The notes beneath the pieces are model-generated. The model was given only the letters and a program-made list of their open reading frames with translations, made no database searches and was not told the DNA's origin. Of a DNA stretch of 22,053 bases, positions 1-9,100 are shown in pieces; the first letter of the stretch is position 1; each line of letters opens with the position of its first letter. The position numbers were made by a program, and so were the translations under genes. The stretch is from Candidatus Poseidoniaceae archaeon (GTDB lineage Archaea; Thermoplasmatota; Poseidoniia; Poseidoniales; Poseidoniaceae): assembly GCA_022452125.1 (NCBI GenBank), contig JAKURJ010000013.1, forward strand, positions 1-22,053, given 5' to 3'.

Positions 1-2
1 GT

Positions 3-2192
3 CCAGCATCTTACATGGCTGCACAATGGGAAATTGATAATCTGGATGCCCCGCTTGGAGGAGAAAGATTGACTCAGACCGCAAGTGTCGAGATTGGGCA
101 CAGAAACTCGACTCAAACCAGTAGTGTTGAAATTGGTCCTGAAGATACTGGAATTACACTTCATGTCACTCTTGATCTATCTGACGAAAATTCTGCTTGG
201 GTAGACATTGTAGCTGGAATAAATCATATTGATGAGGCTACGATGAGTGATTGGGGAATATCGCTAGTTGATGTGACTGAGAATGCTCAGATTCCATGGG
301 TCACATCTGATGGAATACGGTTGGCATATCAAAGCGACTTGGTCGACTTGGATAATTTCACAAATAATTTCCCAATGGATTTGGTTGGAGATGCGATTGA
401 AAGCGCCGTTCCGGGAGTGGGCGATGTAACAATCGGTAATCCATCTTGGGTAGCTCAATCACTCTCCGTTGGTATTCCAGAACCAGCAGGAGGATTGAAC
501 TTCACTCACGTTTCATGCCCTGCGTCCTTACCCCCGGGCACTCAAATCTACTATTGTGTAGAAGGGCCGAATGCGATGGATGGTAGCCATCCAATATATC
601 TGCGAGCTACTTCGAACACCTTCGAATTACGTATGTTGGATTTAATCAAGCAAGAGGTTGACGACTCAACTGGTTTACTCGATGTTATCCAAGAGAGTGA
701 TTTACAGAGAATCTTAGATTCTGGATTGACAATTGAAACAGAATTCGGCCAAGATTTACTTCAAGACATGATTCCAGATGACCTACCTCCATCGGAATTG
801 ACACTCGAATTGATATTACCACCATGGCTTCAGACAGCTACCGGAGATGGTTCGATCGTTCTAGTCGAGAGGTCTAATGGAGTTGATGACTTAGCGATCT
901 CAATTGGAGACCCTAATTCATACGACCCAAGACACGCAATTCTCGACTCCGATGGTGAAGAGATATGCTCTGCTGATGAAGCGGATTGGTCTTGTATTGA
1001 CCTAGATGTTGAACTGGACGTCAGTGATCTAAATTTCAACGAGTGGGGCCCAAGCATTGACCTTACAGCTTCTTTCTCAGCGACCGTAGACGTCTATCGA
1101 ATCAAAATCCCAGACGAGGTTTTGGATGAATTAAAATCCGATAATACCACTGTTAGTTTGGAAGTAATTCCCTCTGATTTGATCAGGCTAGGAATCGATA
1201 TTGGAGGCAGGCTTGCTGAACCATTGACCGATGATGTGAATATAGGTGCAGAGGAAGACTACAATTTAGAGTTCACAACAGAAGGGCTCGAAGCTTTAGT
1301 TGAGCAAATTGGTATTGAGTTAACTAATGAATTGCATGAGTCTGCTGAAGAAGCAAGTAACCAAGAAGAGGATATAGAAATTGACATGTCAGGTATTCAA
1401 ATCATAACCTCCTTGGAGAATTTGGGGGGTATAGGGACCTCGATTGGAGATGAAACTCCGATTAGGCTGTCAGTAAAAATACCCGAATTTACATTTGAAG
1501 CGGGAGTAACAAATGGATGGAATGGAATCATTGACGGGGAACCGACAGTTGGAGTCGTAACTGCACTTCAATCACCGTTAATCAATGCAGTAAATTCCTT
1601 CCAGAATCTACTGACTAACGTAGGCTTGACATCTTTACAGATGGGTGGTTCTGGCCTAGATATCGACAACAATGGTGAACCATTTGAATTCTCTTTCGAT
1701 TCTGCAAACATCGAATTGAATGAAGAAACAGATTCAGACTTACGAGGCGATGTAACCTTCTTGATGCCTGATGGAATTACTCTAGAAAATTTCCAGACTG
1801 CTAACGGTTGGGAAAAGGTTGACGAAGTTGATGGTAGACAAAGAATTACGCTATCACTAGAATCGCTGACTGCTGGTGAAGAGATTACTTTCAGTGTCAA
1901 GGTTTCATGGTGGTACGTGCTCTCACAAATCTGGATTTACCCCACCATAATTTTGTCACTTATCGTGTGGAGAGTTCGAGCGAGAAGAAAGAAGAAGAAG
2001 CGTAAGAGAGAACTGGCTGCTGCTGCAGAGACAAAGATCGTTTCAGCCGGTTCAGGTACAGGCGGTCTATCGGATTCTGATTTCGCAGCCCTGAGTGCGG
2101 GTTATGATCCTACGGCAACAAGTAGTGGCGGTTTCGATTTGTACGCTGATGACAAAGACCTATCGATGTATGATGATGAGTCTTGGAATTAG
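3..2192 (+). CDS. Large membrane-anchored surface protein of unknown family (5' partial)
   Basis: The reading frame is open to the left edge of the window (four codons precede the first ATG at 15), so the true start and signal peptide probably lie upstream. Residue numbers here count from ATG 15. About 630 residues are acidic, beta-rich and extracellular in style, with three cysteine-containing segments. A membrane helix follows at about 633-654 (WWYVLSQIWIYP onward), then a strongly basic stop-transfer patch (RARRKKKKRKR) and a roughly 60-residue acidic cytoplasmic tail ending DDESWN. This implies N-out, C-in topology. A 13-codon segment is duplicated at the N-terminus (TQTASVEIG / TQTSSVEIG). 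I do not recognise a named family and assign no function. The gene is convergent with uvrC and the stops overlap by 4 bases. Coding status is certain; function is unknown. Confidence 0.85.
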   Translation, partial: PASYMAAQWEIDNLDAPLGGERLTQTASVEIGHRNSTQTSSVEIGPEDTGITLHVTLDLSDENSAWVDIVAGINHIDEATMSDWGISLVDVTENAQIPWVTSDGIRLAYQSDLVDLDNFTNNFPMDLVGDAIESAVPGVGDVTIGNPSWVAQSLSVGIPEPAGGLNFTHVSCPASLPPGTQIYYCVEGPNAMDGSHPIYLRATSNTFELRMLDLIKQEVDDSTGLLDVIQESDLQRILDSGLTIETEFGQDLLQDMIPDDLPPSELTLELILPPWLQTATGDGSIVLVERSNGVDDLAISIGDPNSYDPRHAILDSDGEEICSADEADWSCIDLDVELDVSDLNFNEWGPSIDLTASFSATVDVYRIKIPDEVLDELKSDNTTVSLEVIPSDLIRLGIDIGGRLAEPLTDDVNIGAEEDYNLEFTTEGLEALVEQIGIELTNELHESAEEASNQEEDIEIDMSGIQIITSLENLGGIGTSIGDETPIRLSVKIPEFTFEAGVTNGWNGIIDGEPTVGVVTALQSPLINAVNSFQNLLTNVGLTSLQMGGSGLDIDNNGEPFEFSFDSANIELNEETDSDLRGDVTFLMPDGITLENFQTANGWEKVDEVDGRQRITLSLESLTAGEEITFSVKVSWWYVLSQIWIYPTIILSLIVWRVRARRKKKKRKRELAAAAETKIVSAGSGTGGLSDSDFAALSAGYDPTATSSGGFDLYADDKDLSMYDDESWN
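72..137 (+). repeat. Short tandem duplication, 39-base period, inside the surface protein gene
   Basis: Bases 72-98 and 111-137 are near copies of a 27-base segment with a 39-base (13-codon) period. They encode TQTASVEIG and TQTSSVEIG. Most differences are at third codon positions, so the duplication is old or selected at protein level. Confidence 0.6.
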
Positions 2193-3913
2193 TTTAGCGA
2201 ATCAAAAATTCGTTGTGCTAGTGAAGGCCCAATGCCGGGGACAGTCTTCAAATCTGCAACTGAAGCATGCTTGAATCCCTGCCTGCCACCGAAATGGCGG
2301 ATAAGCGACTGTAGCTTCTTCGCTCCTAATCCACTTACTCCTTCCAGTGGGTCAGACAACCTCTTTTTCGCTCTATTCTTTCGATGGAATTTGTTCACGA
2401 AACGATGTGCTTCATCTCTGGCATGAACTAGAATCCTGCCTCTGCGGTCAAGGATAATATCTTCATGGCCTTCTCTGTGAATTGTCTCCTCTCGTTTTGC
2501 AAGACTTGCTAATTCCATCCTATCTCTGACTCCATGGTCTTCCAACAGTTTTGCAATGATTGCAAGATGAGTTTCTCCTCCATCAATAAGGAGTAAGTCA
2601 GGCCAATCCTCGACTCGCTTAATCCACCTTTCAACGACCTCTTTCATCATTCTCAGGTCGTCCATTGCATCGCCCTTTACAGTGTAAGTTCGATACTCCT
2701 TTTTGGCTGGTCTACCATTGCGCAGGCAAACGCTTGCACCTACTCTTGAATCTCCCAATAGTTGGGCCATATCAAAACAGACAATGTGGTCTAAAGAGTC
2801 CATTGAAAGCAATGCTGCAGCTTCGTCAGCAGCTCGCTGCTCTAGTGAACCAGATGCTTTGTTTGACATCCTCTCGACTTGCATACTCGCATTTTGTCTT
2901 GCTAAATTGGTTAAGGTGACAAAATCTCCTCGCATGGGGACTCGAACGTCCACATTACTGCCTCTCCTATCATTCAGCCAGTCTTGTATTGTATCAGATA
3001 GTGGGATAGGTGTTAGCAAAATCTTGGGCGGTCTTCGATTTGCATAATGCTCTACAACGAATCTAGCAACAGAATCACCTTCATCGCCTCGATGGATCAA
3101 TGGCCATGATTCCTGCCCTTTGATTACTCCGTCATCCGCATGAATCACGACGATTGCGGCTAAGTCGCCTTTGATTCCAATACCTATTGCATCGCATTCT
3201 CGATATACCTTTGATAGGATTACTTGTTGGCTAGTAACTGTTCTTACAGCTTTGATAGTATCTCTAATCGAGGCTGCAATTTCGTATTCTTGAGCCTTGG
3301 AATATTTGTCCATTTCAGTTGCTAATTCTTCGATTAAATCACCGGCATCGCCGTTCAGAATCCTTCTCACATTCTTGACACGCTGTGCATAATCTCCGGC
3401 TTCTATGCACGGTCCAGCGCACAATCCTATGTGCATGGCTAGGCAACCCTGTGGAAGTAATTCTTTGCAATCGCGAATTCCGAAATGCCTTCGAAGTAAT
3501 TGAACGACTTGCTTTGCAGCACCTGCATTGGGGAATGGGCCCCATCGCCACGAATTCTTTGGAGGGTGTCTTGTGTACAGTATCCGTGGAAACTCTTCTT
3601 TTGTTAAGGCTAGGAAAGGATATGATTTGTCATCCTTTAGCATTGAATTATATCTTGGTCTGTGTTGCCTGATCAATTGCCTTTCTAGAATCAAGGCTTC
3701 TTGAGGTGAATTGGTGACTATACATTCTATGTCATCTGAATTTTTTACCAACTCAGGAATCATTGCGCGGTCTGGATTCGATGAAAAATAGGAGCGTATT
3801 CTTTGAGATAGCATTGTCGCTTTGCCGACGTACAGAACACGTTGCTCTGAGTTTCGAAACAGATAGACTCCGGGCTTAGCCGGCAAATCCACCTTGTCCA
3901 GAGTAACCGGCAT
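2189..3913 (-). CDS. uvrC: UvrABC system protein C (excinuclease subunit C)
   Basis: UvrC makes the dual incisions in nucleotide excision repair once UvrA and UvrB have loaded on damaged DNA. From the ATG at 3913 the protein is 574 residues. The N-terminal GIY-YIG domain shows PGVYLF (14-19) and YVGKA (28-32) with the following Arg. A four-cysteine cluster at about 149-169 (CKELLPQGC, then CAGPC) matches the iron-sulfur site of UvrC. Next come a UVR helical motif (QEYEIAASIRD) and the RNase H-like nuclease, whose Asp-Asp-His set is visible in CFDMAQ (about 381), LIDGG (about 444) and RDEAHRF (about 503). The C-terminus has two helix-hairpin-helix motifs (GVSGLGAKKL, TVPGIGPSLAQRI). The frame extends to 3970, but MPVTL just before PGVY fits the family start and has AAAGGT upstream. 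uvrA and uvrB are not in the window. The protein looks intact. Confidence 0.97.
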   Translation of the reverse strand: MPVTLDKVDLPAKPGVYLFRNSEQRVLYVGKATMLSQRIRSYFSSNPDRAMIPELVKNSDDIECIVTNSPQEALILERQLIRQHRPRYNSMLKDDKSYPFLALTKEEFPRILYTRHPPKNSWRWGPFPNAGAAKQVVQLLRRHFGIRDCKELLPQGCLAMHIGLCAGPCIEAGDYAQRVKNVRRILNGDAGDLIEELATEMDKYSKAQEYEIAASIRDTIKAVRTVTSQQVILSKVYRECDAIGIGIKGDLAAIVVIHADDGVIKGQESWPLIHRGDEGDSVARFVVEHYANRRPPKILLTPIPLSDTIQDWLNDRRGSNVDVRVPMRGDFVTLTNLARQNASMQVERMSNKASGSLEQRAADEAAALLSMDSLDHIVCFDMAQLLGDSRVGASVCLRNGRPAKKEYRTYTVKGDAMDDLRMMKEVVERWIKRVEDWPDLLLIDGGETHLAIIAKLLEDHGVRDRMELASLAKREETIHREGHEDIILDRRGRILVHARDEAHRFVNKFHRKNRAKKRLSDPLEGVSGLGAKKLQSLIRHFGGRQGFKHASVADLKTVPGIGPSLAQRIFDSLN

Positions 3914-3999
3914 GATACCTTTGTAGTGACATTCCATCAAGAATACATCGCAATCATGGAAGGGCAACAAACATCATTGATGAGCGACAGCAAACAAAC

Positions 4000-6042
4000 A
4001 TGGTGACTGGTCCCGAGGCAAGAATTCTTGCGCGATTAGCCACCTTTCCATCAAGCCTAAATTCCGCTTGGGATGTACCTCGGGAGTTGTGTTTACCCGG
4101 ACTTTCCGAGTACTTGGGTGTAGTGCGTTCAGCACTGCATGCCCCATTGAATGAGTTGGTAAAGAAGAAATTGATTACAGAGAGAAAAGCCCATGTTATC
4201 GGCGGTGGAAGTCGAAGACGCAAAGTCTACCACATCACCGAAGCAGGGAGAGCAGAATGTGAGGGTATCGAGGCTCCTTCGGCAAAAAAGGTCGGAGAAT
4301 TATTTGGAAATCCTCCAAACCAAACTTTCTTGCGAGGCAGAGATTTACTGATTCAAGAATTGAAGGATAAGAAGAAGCTAATTTTGACAGGACTACCAGG
4401 AATTGGCAAGACTTCATTGCTGCGAGGCATCGCAGATGAATTGGTTAGAGATGGAAAAATAGTCAGGTTTGCAACTATGGAATCATTCAAAGATATAGTT
4501 GAAATTTTCAGCGATTGGGACCTTAATTTCAGCAGCGAAACGGCAGTTTTGAATTCGACGAAAAACGAGGTCTTGATTATTGATGAATTGCAAGAAATCA
4601 GTTTACGCCACTTAGGTCGGTTAGAAATCTTTGTTGGTAAAGCAGAACATGTAATCATGGCGAGCAGGGCACCGCTACCAATTAGCGAAGGGTTTGAGAT
4701 AATCGATGTGCCTCCGCTAGAAGTTGCTGATGCAGTGGAATTGTTACCGCCGCATCTGGATAATCGTGAACTTGTAGTACAGCGTTTAGGCGGTCACCCT
4801 CTAGCTTTGCAAATGCACGATGAAAACTCTGATTTGCCCGAAGCCGGTGCTGATTTACAGGAGTGGGTGAAAGATGTCGTTCTGTCCAATCTAGGGGATG
4901 AGATCAAAGTTCTAGACGAATTGTCTCTATTGCCTGTACCAGTTCCATGTGAGTTTTTGCAGCATGAACAATACCTCTTGGAACTGGATGATTTCGCTTT
5001 ACTAAGATGGTTTGAATCAGGAGTTGAACTGCACCATTTGGTTCGCAATGTTCGTTCGACGATGTTGTCAAAACAGGACCATGCAAATGCTGCGAACTAC
5101 TGGTCACAACTAGAAGGCGACCTCGCTAGGTTGGTAGAAATGCACCACGTTTTGAATTCTGAGGGAGATGTAGAATCACTATTGATTCGAAATGCTGAAT
5201 CTCTCATGGTGCGTTCAAGTGCAGGATTGGCCGCATTGATTGGAGATGCGATATTCCGCCATCCTACTCCGTCTTTGCATCGGATGGCCGCTATGGTTGC
5301 AATTGAGCGGGGTGAAGCCGATATTGCATCCGAACATCTCTCAAATATTGATGCTCCAGATTTAGAATACTCACTTTCATTATTGCAAGGAAACTTCGAA
5401 GTCGAGGTTCCTAACGATGCTGACTTGCGTTTGCTATTATCCGAAGCTACTCGAAGATTAGATGATAGATTGCCAGGGAATAATGCGAATTCAGAAGTAA
5501 TTCAGTTGCTGGAAAAAATAGACATTTCATCAGTCGATGCTGAAATGAAAAAAGTGGTATTAGTTGCGATCGCTCATATCCGTCATGCATGGTTTGTCTC
5601 AGAGGGAAATTGGGATGAGGCCAAATATATTAGAGAAAATTTGGAATCTTTATCTCACAGAGAAGACCCTCAGTTGAAAGCGATGAATCTACGCGCTGAA
5701 ATTGCGCAGACATCACAAAACTCACCTTCTTTTGAGAAGTTAATCGAAAGTGCATTCTCAAGAACCGGACTTCGAGCGAAGATGCTGCAATTATCTCTAC
5801 TGGAAAAATGCGATTCTTCTAGAGCAGAATCAATACTGAAGAAAATTGAACTGCCAAGTTCTGATTCTCAACTAAATCTAACATCTGCCCGAAGAATTGC
5901 TGCAATGATTTGGTATTACAGAGCCAAATACAAAACACATAATCCATTTTCTTCAATGGCAGAAGCGATTTCTCTTTGGAAGACTTCACTATGCCCTAAT
6001 GCTGCAAAAGATGCGACAGAATTGATGCATAAATTAATTTAG
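4000..6042 (+). CDS. Winged-helix / STAND NTPase / helical-repeat protein, putative ATP-dependent regulator
   Basis: Residues about 1-90 form a MarR/PadR-like winged helix (recognition region EYLGVVRSALHAPLNELVKK, beta-wing GGGSRRRKVYHITEAG). A P-loop NTPase of STAND/NB-ARC type follows: Walker A GLPGIGKT at 131-138, Walker B EVLIIDELQE at 190-199, a sensor Arg in VIMASRAP (218-225) and a GGHPLAL motif near 263-269, the counterpart of the NB-ARC GLPL box. The remaining roughly 400 residues are alpha-helical and resemble degenerate TPR-type repeats that could sense a ligand or partner. No signal peptide or membrane helix is seen, so it is cytoplasmic. By analogy with MalT/LuxR-type STAND proteins it may be a signal-triggered transcription regulator. 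A nucleotide-dependent defence sensor is an alternative, but no effector domain is visible. It is divergent from uvrC across 86 bases. No Shine-Dalgarno precedes ATG 4000, and no in-frame earlier ATG was found. Confidence 0.85.
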   Translation: MVTGPEARILARLATFPSSLNSAWDVPRELCLPGLSEYLGVVRSALHAPLNELVKKKLITERKAHVIGGGSRRRKVYHITEAGRAECEGIEAPSAKKVGELFGNPPNQTFLRGRDLLIQELKDKKKLILTGLPGIGKTSLLRGIADELVRDGKIVRFATMESFKDIVEIFSDWDLNFSSETAVLNSTKNEVLIIDELQEISLRHLGRLEIFVGKAEHVIMASRAPLPISEGFEIIDVPPLEVADAVELLPPHLDNRELVVQRLGGHPLALQMHDENSDLPEAGADLQEWVKDVVLSNLGDEIKVLDELSLLPVPVPCEFLQHEQYLLELDDFALLRWFESGVELHHLVRNVRSTMLSKQDHANAANYWSQLEGDLARLVEMHHVLNSEGDVESLLIRNAESLMVRSSAGLAALIGDAIFRHPTPSLHRMAAMVAIERGEADIASEHLSNIDAPDLEYSLSLLQGNFEVEVPNDADLRLLLSEATRRLDDRLPGNNANSEVIQLLEKIDISSVDAEMKKVVLVAIAHIRHAWFVSEGNWDEAKYIRENLESLSHREDPQLKAMNLRAEIAQTSQNSPSFEKLIESAFSRTGLRAKMLQLSLLEKCDSSRAESILKKIELPSSDSQLNLTSARRIAAMIWYYRAKYKTHNPFSSMAEAISLWKTSLCPNAAKDATELMHKLI

Positions 6043-6111
6043 AATCCATCCTAGATTTTTGTGAATCGAGAAGGGGAACACTCTAATGGTATAGGTCAAG
6101 TGTCTGTAATT

Positions 6112-9100
6112 ATGCTGAGGACTAAAGCGTCGTGTGCCTTTTTCCTCATCTCGATGTTTTTACTATCTGTTCAATCTCCGATGCTTCTAGGAGACACAGA
6201 AACTAGCGAGACTAGCGGGCGAGCTCAAACAACTTGGTCCGGCAGCGTCGTTCTGAATAACCATTACACAATCCCAGTTACCGATGAGTTGGTAATTTCT
6301 TCTTGTACCAACGTAACCATGTCTAGTGGAGTTAGGATTTATGTTGAAGGAAGAATCACCGTTGAGGGAACTTCCGCATGTCCGGTGTACTTTGATTATT
6401 CAGGTGGTGGAGACCATATGGGAATTCAATTCAATTCCTCCTCGAATGGAAGAGGTAGCAAAATAGACAATGCTTCAATCATACACTCAACTTATGGAAT
6501 TACAGTCTATGGTTCAGATCCTTATCTTGCCAATGTAACAATTTGGAGCCCGGATGATGTAGGAGTAGACCTATTCAATTCAGCAACTCCAATCATACGT
6601 AATCTCGTTGTTGATGAAGCAGGCCAAGATTGGAATTTCCCTAATTATTGGAGATATGGAATTGGCTTGTCCATCGGTGCAGGTTCAGCGCCAAATATCG
6701 ATGGTCTCTCAGTAAATGATGCAGTGACTAGAGGTCTGAATGTTTGGGGAAGTTCTGGTGGCTTGATTAGGAATCTAACCTTGACAAATATCACCGGTGC
6801 AACATTGGCCCAATCTGCAGGCATTTGGGTCGAAGATAGTGTCCCTCTTATCGAGCATACCGTAATCGATAGAGCGGACCATGGAGCGATTATTCGCCAC
6901 ATAGACGATGGATCTCTTACCCGTGCGGTAATGAGAGATTTAGAAATCAAGAACTCGATGTACAAGGCCATTATTTTGGATAAGGAAGACCGTACCAACT
7001 ACACAAATTATCAGAGCGCAATTATCGAAGGATTACAGATTAGCGGCACCGGAGGACCGGGAGCAAAAACCGCAGGCCTCGCAACTTCTACAATCGAAAT
7101 AAATGCCACAGGTGCTTGGATAGAAGACGCTCATTTAGAAGACAATGATGCAGTCGGTGTGCAGTTGTATTTTGTAGACTCATCAACTGTTTTCACAAAC
7201 CTATCAATCAACAATACTGGCGGAGCCGGGACTGGAGCTAATGCAGCGGGTATCTCTGTACGTTCCTCTTATTTCGCTGCTAAATTCAACGGATTAGAAG
7301 TTTCCAATTCGACTGGGCCAGGAGTATTCGCAAAGAGTGGAGGCGCAATTCAGGGAAGTGATTGGCACCTACACCATAACGGCCAGGAGGGATTTTACCT
7401 CGAGAGCGCTGCAACAATTGTTGATGGTTTGGATTTGCATAACAACGCTGATTCAGGTGTTCACATTGATGATGCAAGATATGTTTTCCTTTCCAATTTA
7501 ACAAGTTCACTCAACGGTGATGCGGGATTAGAATTCGATAGAGCCAATGACATTGAATCATCCTCAGGAGATGTAAGGTGCACTAATTGTACCTCTAATG
7601 GTGACAACCGTGGTGTAGTCGCGATAGATTCAGTCGACCTTTACCTGGAAGATCTGCAAGTATATGACCCAATAACGGGGCCTGCAATTTCAATCAATAA
7701 CAGTGGTTTGGATATTGGCGTTCAAGGAGGAATGTTCCACTTGAACAACGTCAAGACTTGGATAAATCACAGCGGCCCCGCAATCGACATTACAGGAGCG
7801 GAAGGAGAAATAGACGGACTTGACATGTATGGAGCGCATGAGGGGTTAGTTTGGGATGCTGAACATAACGTTGAGAGAACCAGCATTTTGTCCAATGCTA
7901 ATTTTTCCGGAACAGGCTGCCTTGCTCTATCTAATCACGACCAACTATCAGGTCAAGGTAATCGAATAACTAACGATTGCACAGGAAATCTGACATTCAC
8001 AAATGTTGAATTGAATTGGTCAGGTCTTGCTGATTTAGGAGCACATATCTTTGATGTCGATACGAACTCCCATCTACATCTTCATCAGCCTTCAAATATC
8101 GATTATGATAATGCCTCAATCGATGGCAACGGGTGGATTGAAGAAGCATGGAATGTTGAAGTCTGGGTAATCAATAACAATTCAAATGGTGTTCCTGTGG
8201 CATCGGTTTCACTTGATTTCGACCAACTAGAAACAACCATTGGAGATTCTACAAACGATGTTGGAACAGTAACATTCCCGGACTTAAGAGGCAAGAAATA
8301 CAACAGCCTTGGACAGAGTCCATACCCCGCTGTAACCGTGGAATGTAGTTATGATGGAGTCACAAACTCAACCAACATTTCTCTCTCACAAGACAGAGCC
8401 GTTTGGTGTCATCTCCCTCTTGAGAACCAAGCACCATTCATCATGTGGGATTCGCCATTAGACCAGAACGTGTTCCCTTCACAGAGCGAAGTATCGTTCA
8501 ATGCATCTAGGTCATGGGACTTAGATGATGACATTATGACATTCACATGGACTTCATCATTAGATGGAGAACTACTGCAAGGCCAGACCTCAGAATTTAC
8601 TGTAAACGGAATGGTTGCACCAATCATAGCTTTGAGCGATGGAATCCACGATATCACTTTAGAAATATGTGATGACAAAGGGAATTGCGTAGAAGAAATT
8701 AGAACCATTGAATTATCCAATCAGCCACCAATTATTGTGGTAAATACTGACCCTAATCTATCTCCGTGGGGGGAATTAATATCTCCAATAACTAAGCCTG
8801 TCGAGTACAATTTGAGCGGCACTTACGACCCAGAAAATGATACTCTGTCTTGTTCATGGAGTTGGCTAGGTAATTCTGTCCAAGTCAGCGATTGTACTAA
8901 CAGTACAGGTTTCCTTTCTTTCGCTAACTCAACATCTAATTCATTTGACCTAACATTCTCAGTTTCTGATGGTATCAACAATCCAAGCGAATGGGTAATT
9001 CCGGTAGAGTTGTTCAACGAGATGCCAAACGCTTCTTTCGACGTTATTCGAACAGGGAACTTATCTGAAGATTCAATCAATTTGCTTAGTACGACAATCG

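Noticed and set aside
3980..4006. Eight-codon upstream frame (MSDSKQTW) overlapping ATG 4000
   Set aside because: No ribosome-binding site and too short to judge; probably chance.
6061..6111. GTG at 6061 as the start of the beta-helix protein
   Set aside because: It would add 17 polar residues before the signal peptide; ATG 6112 places the hydrophobic segment correctly.
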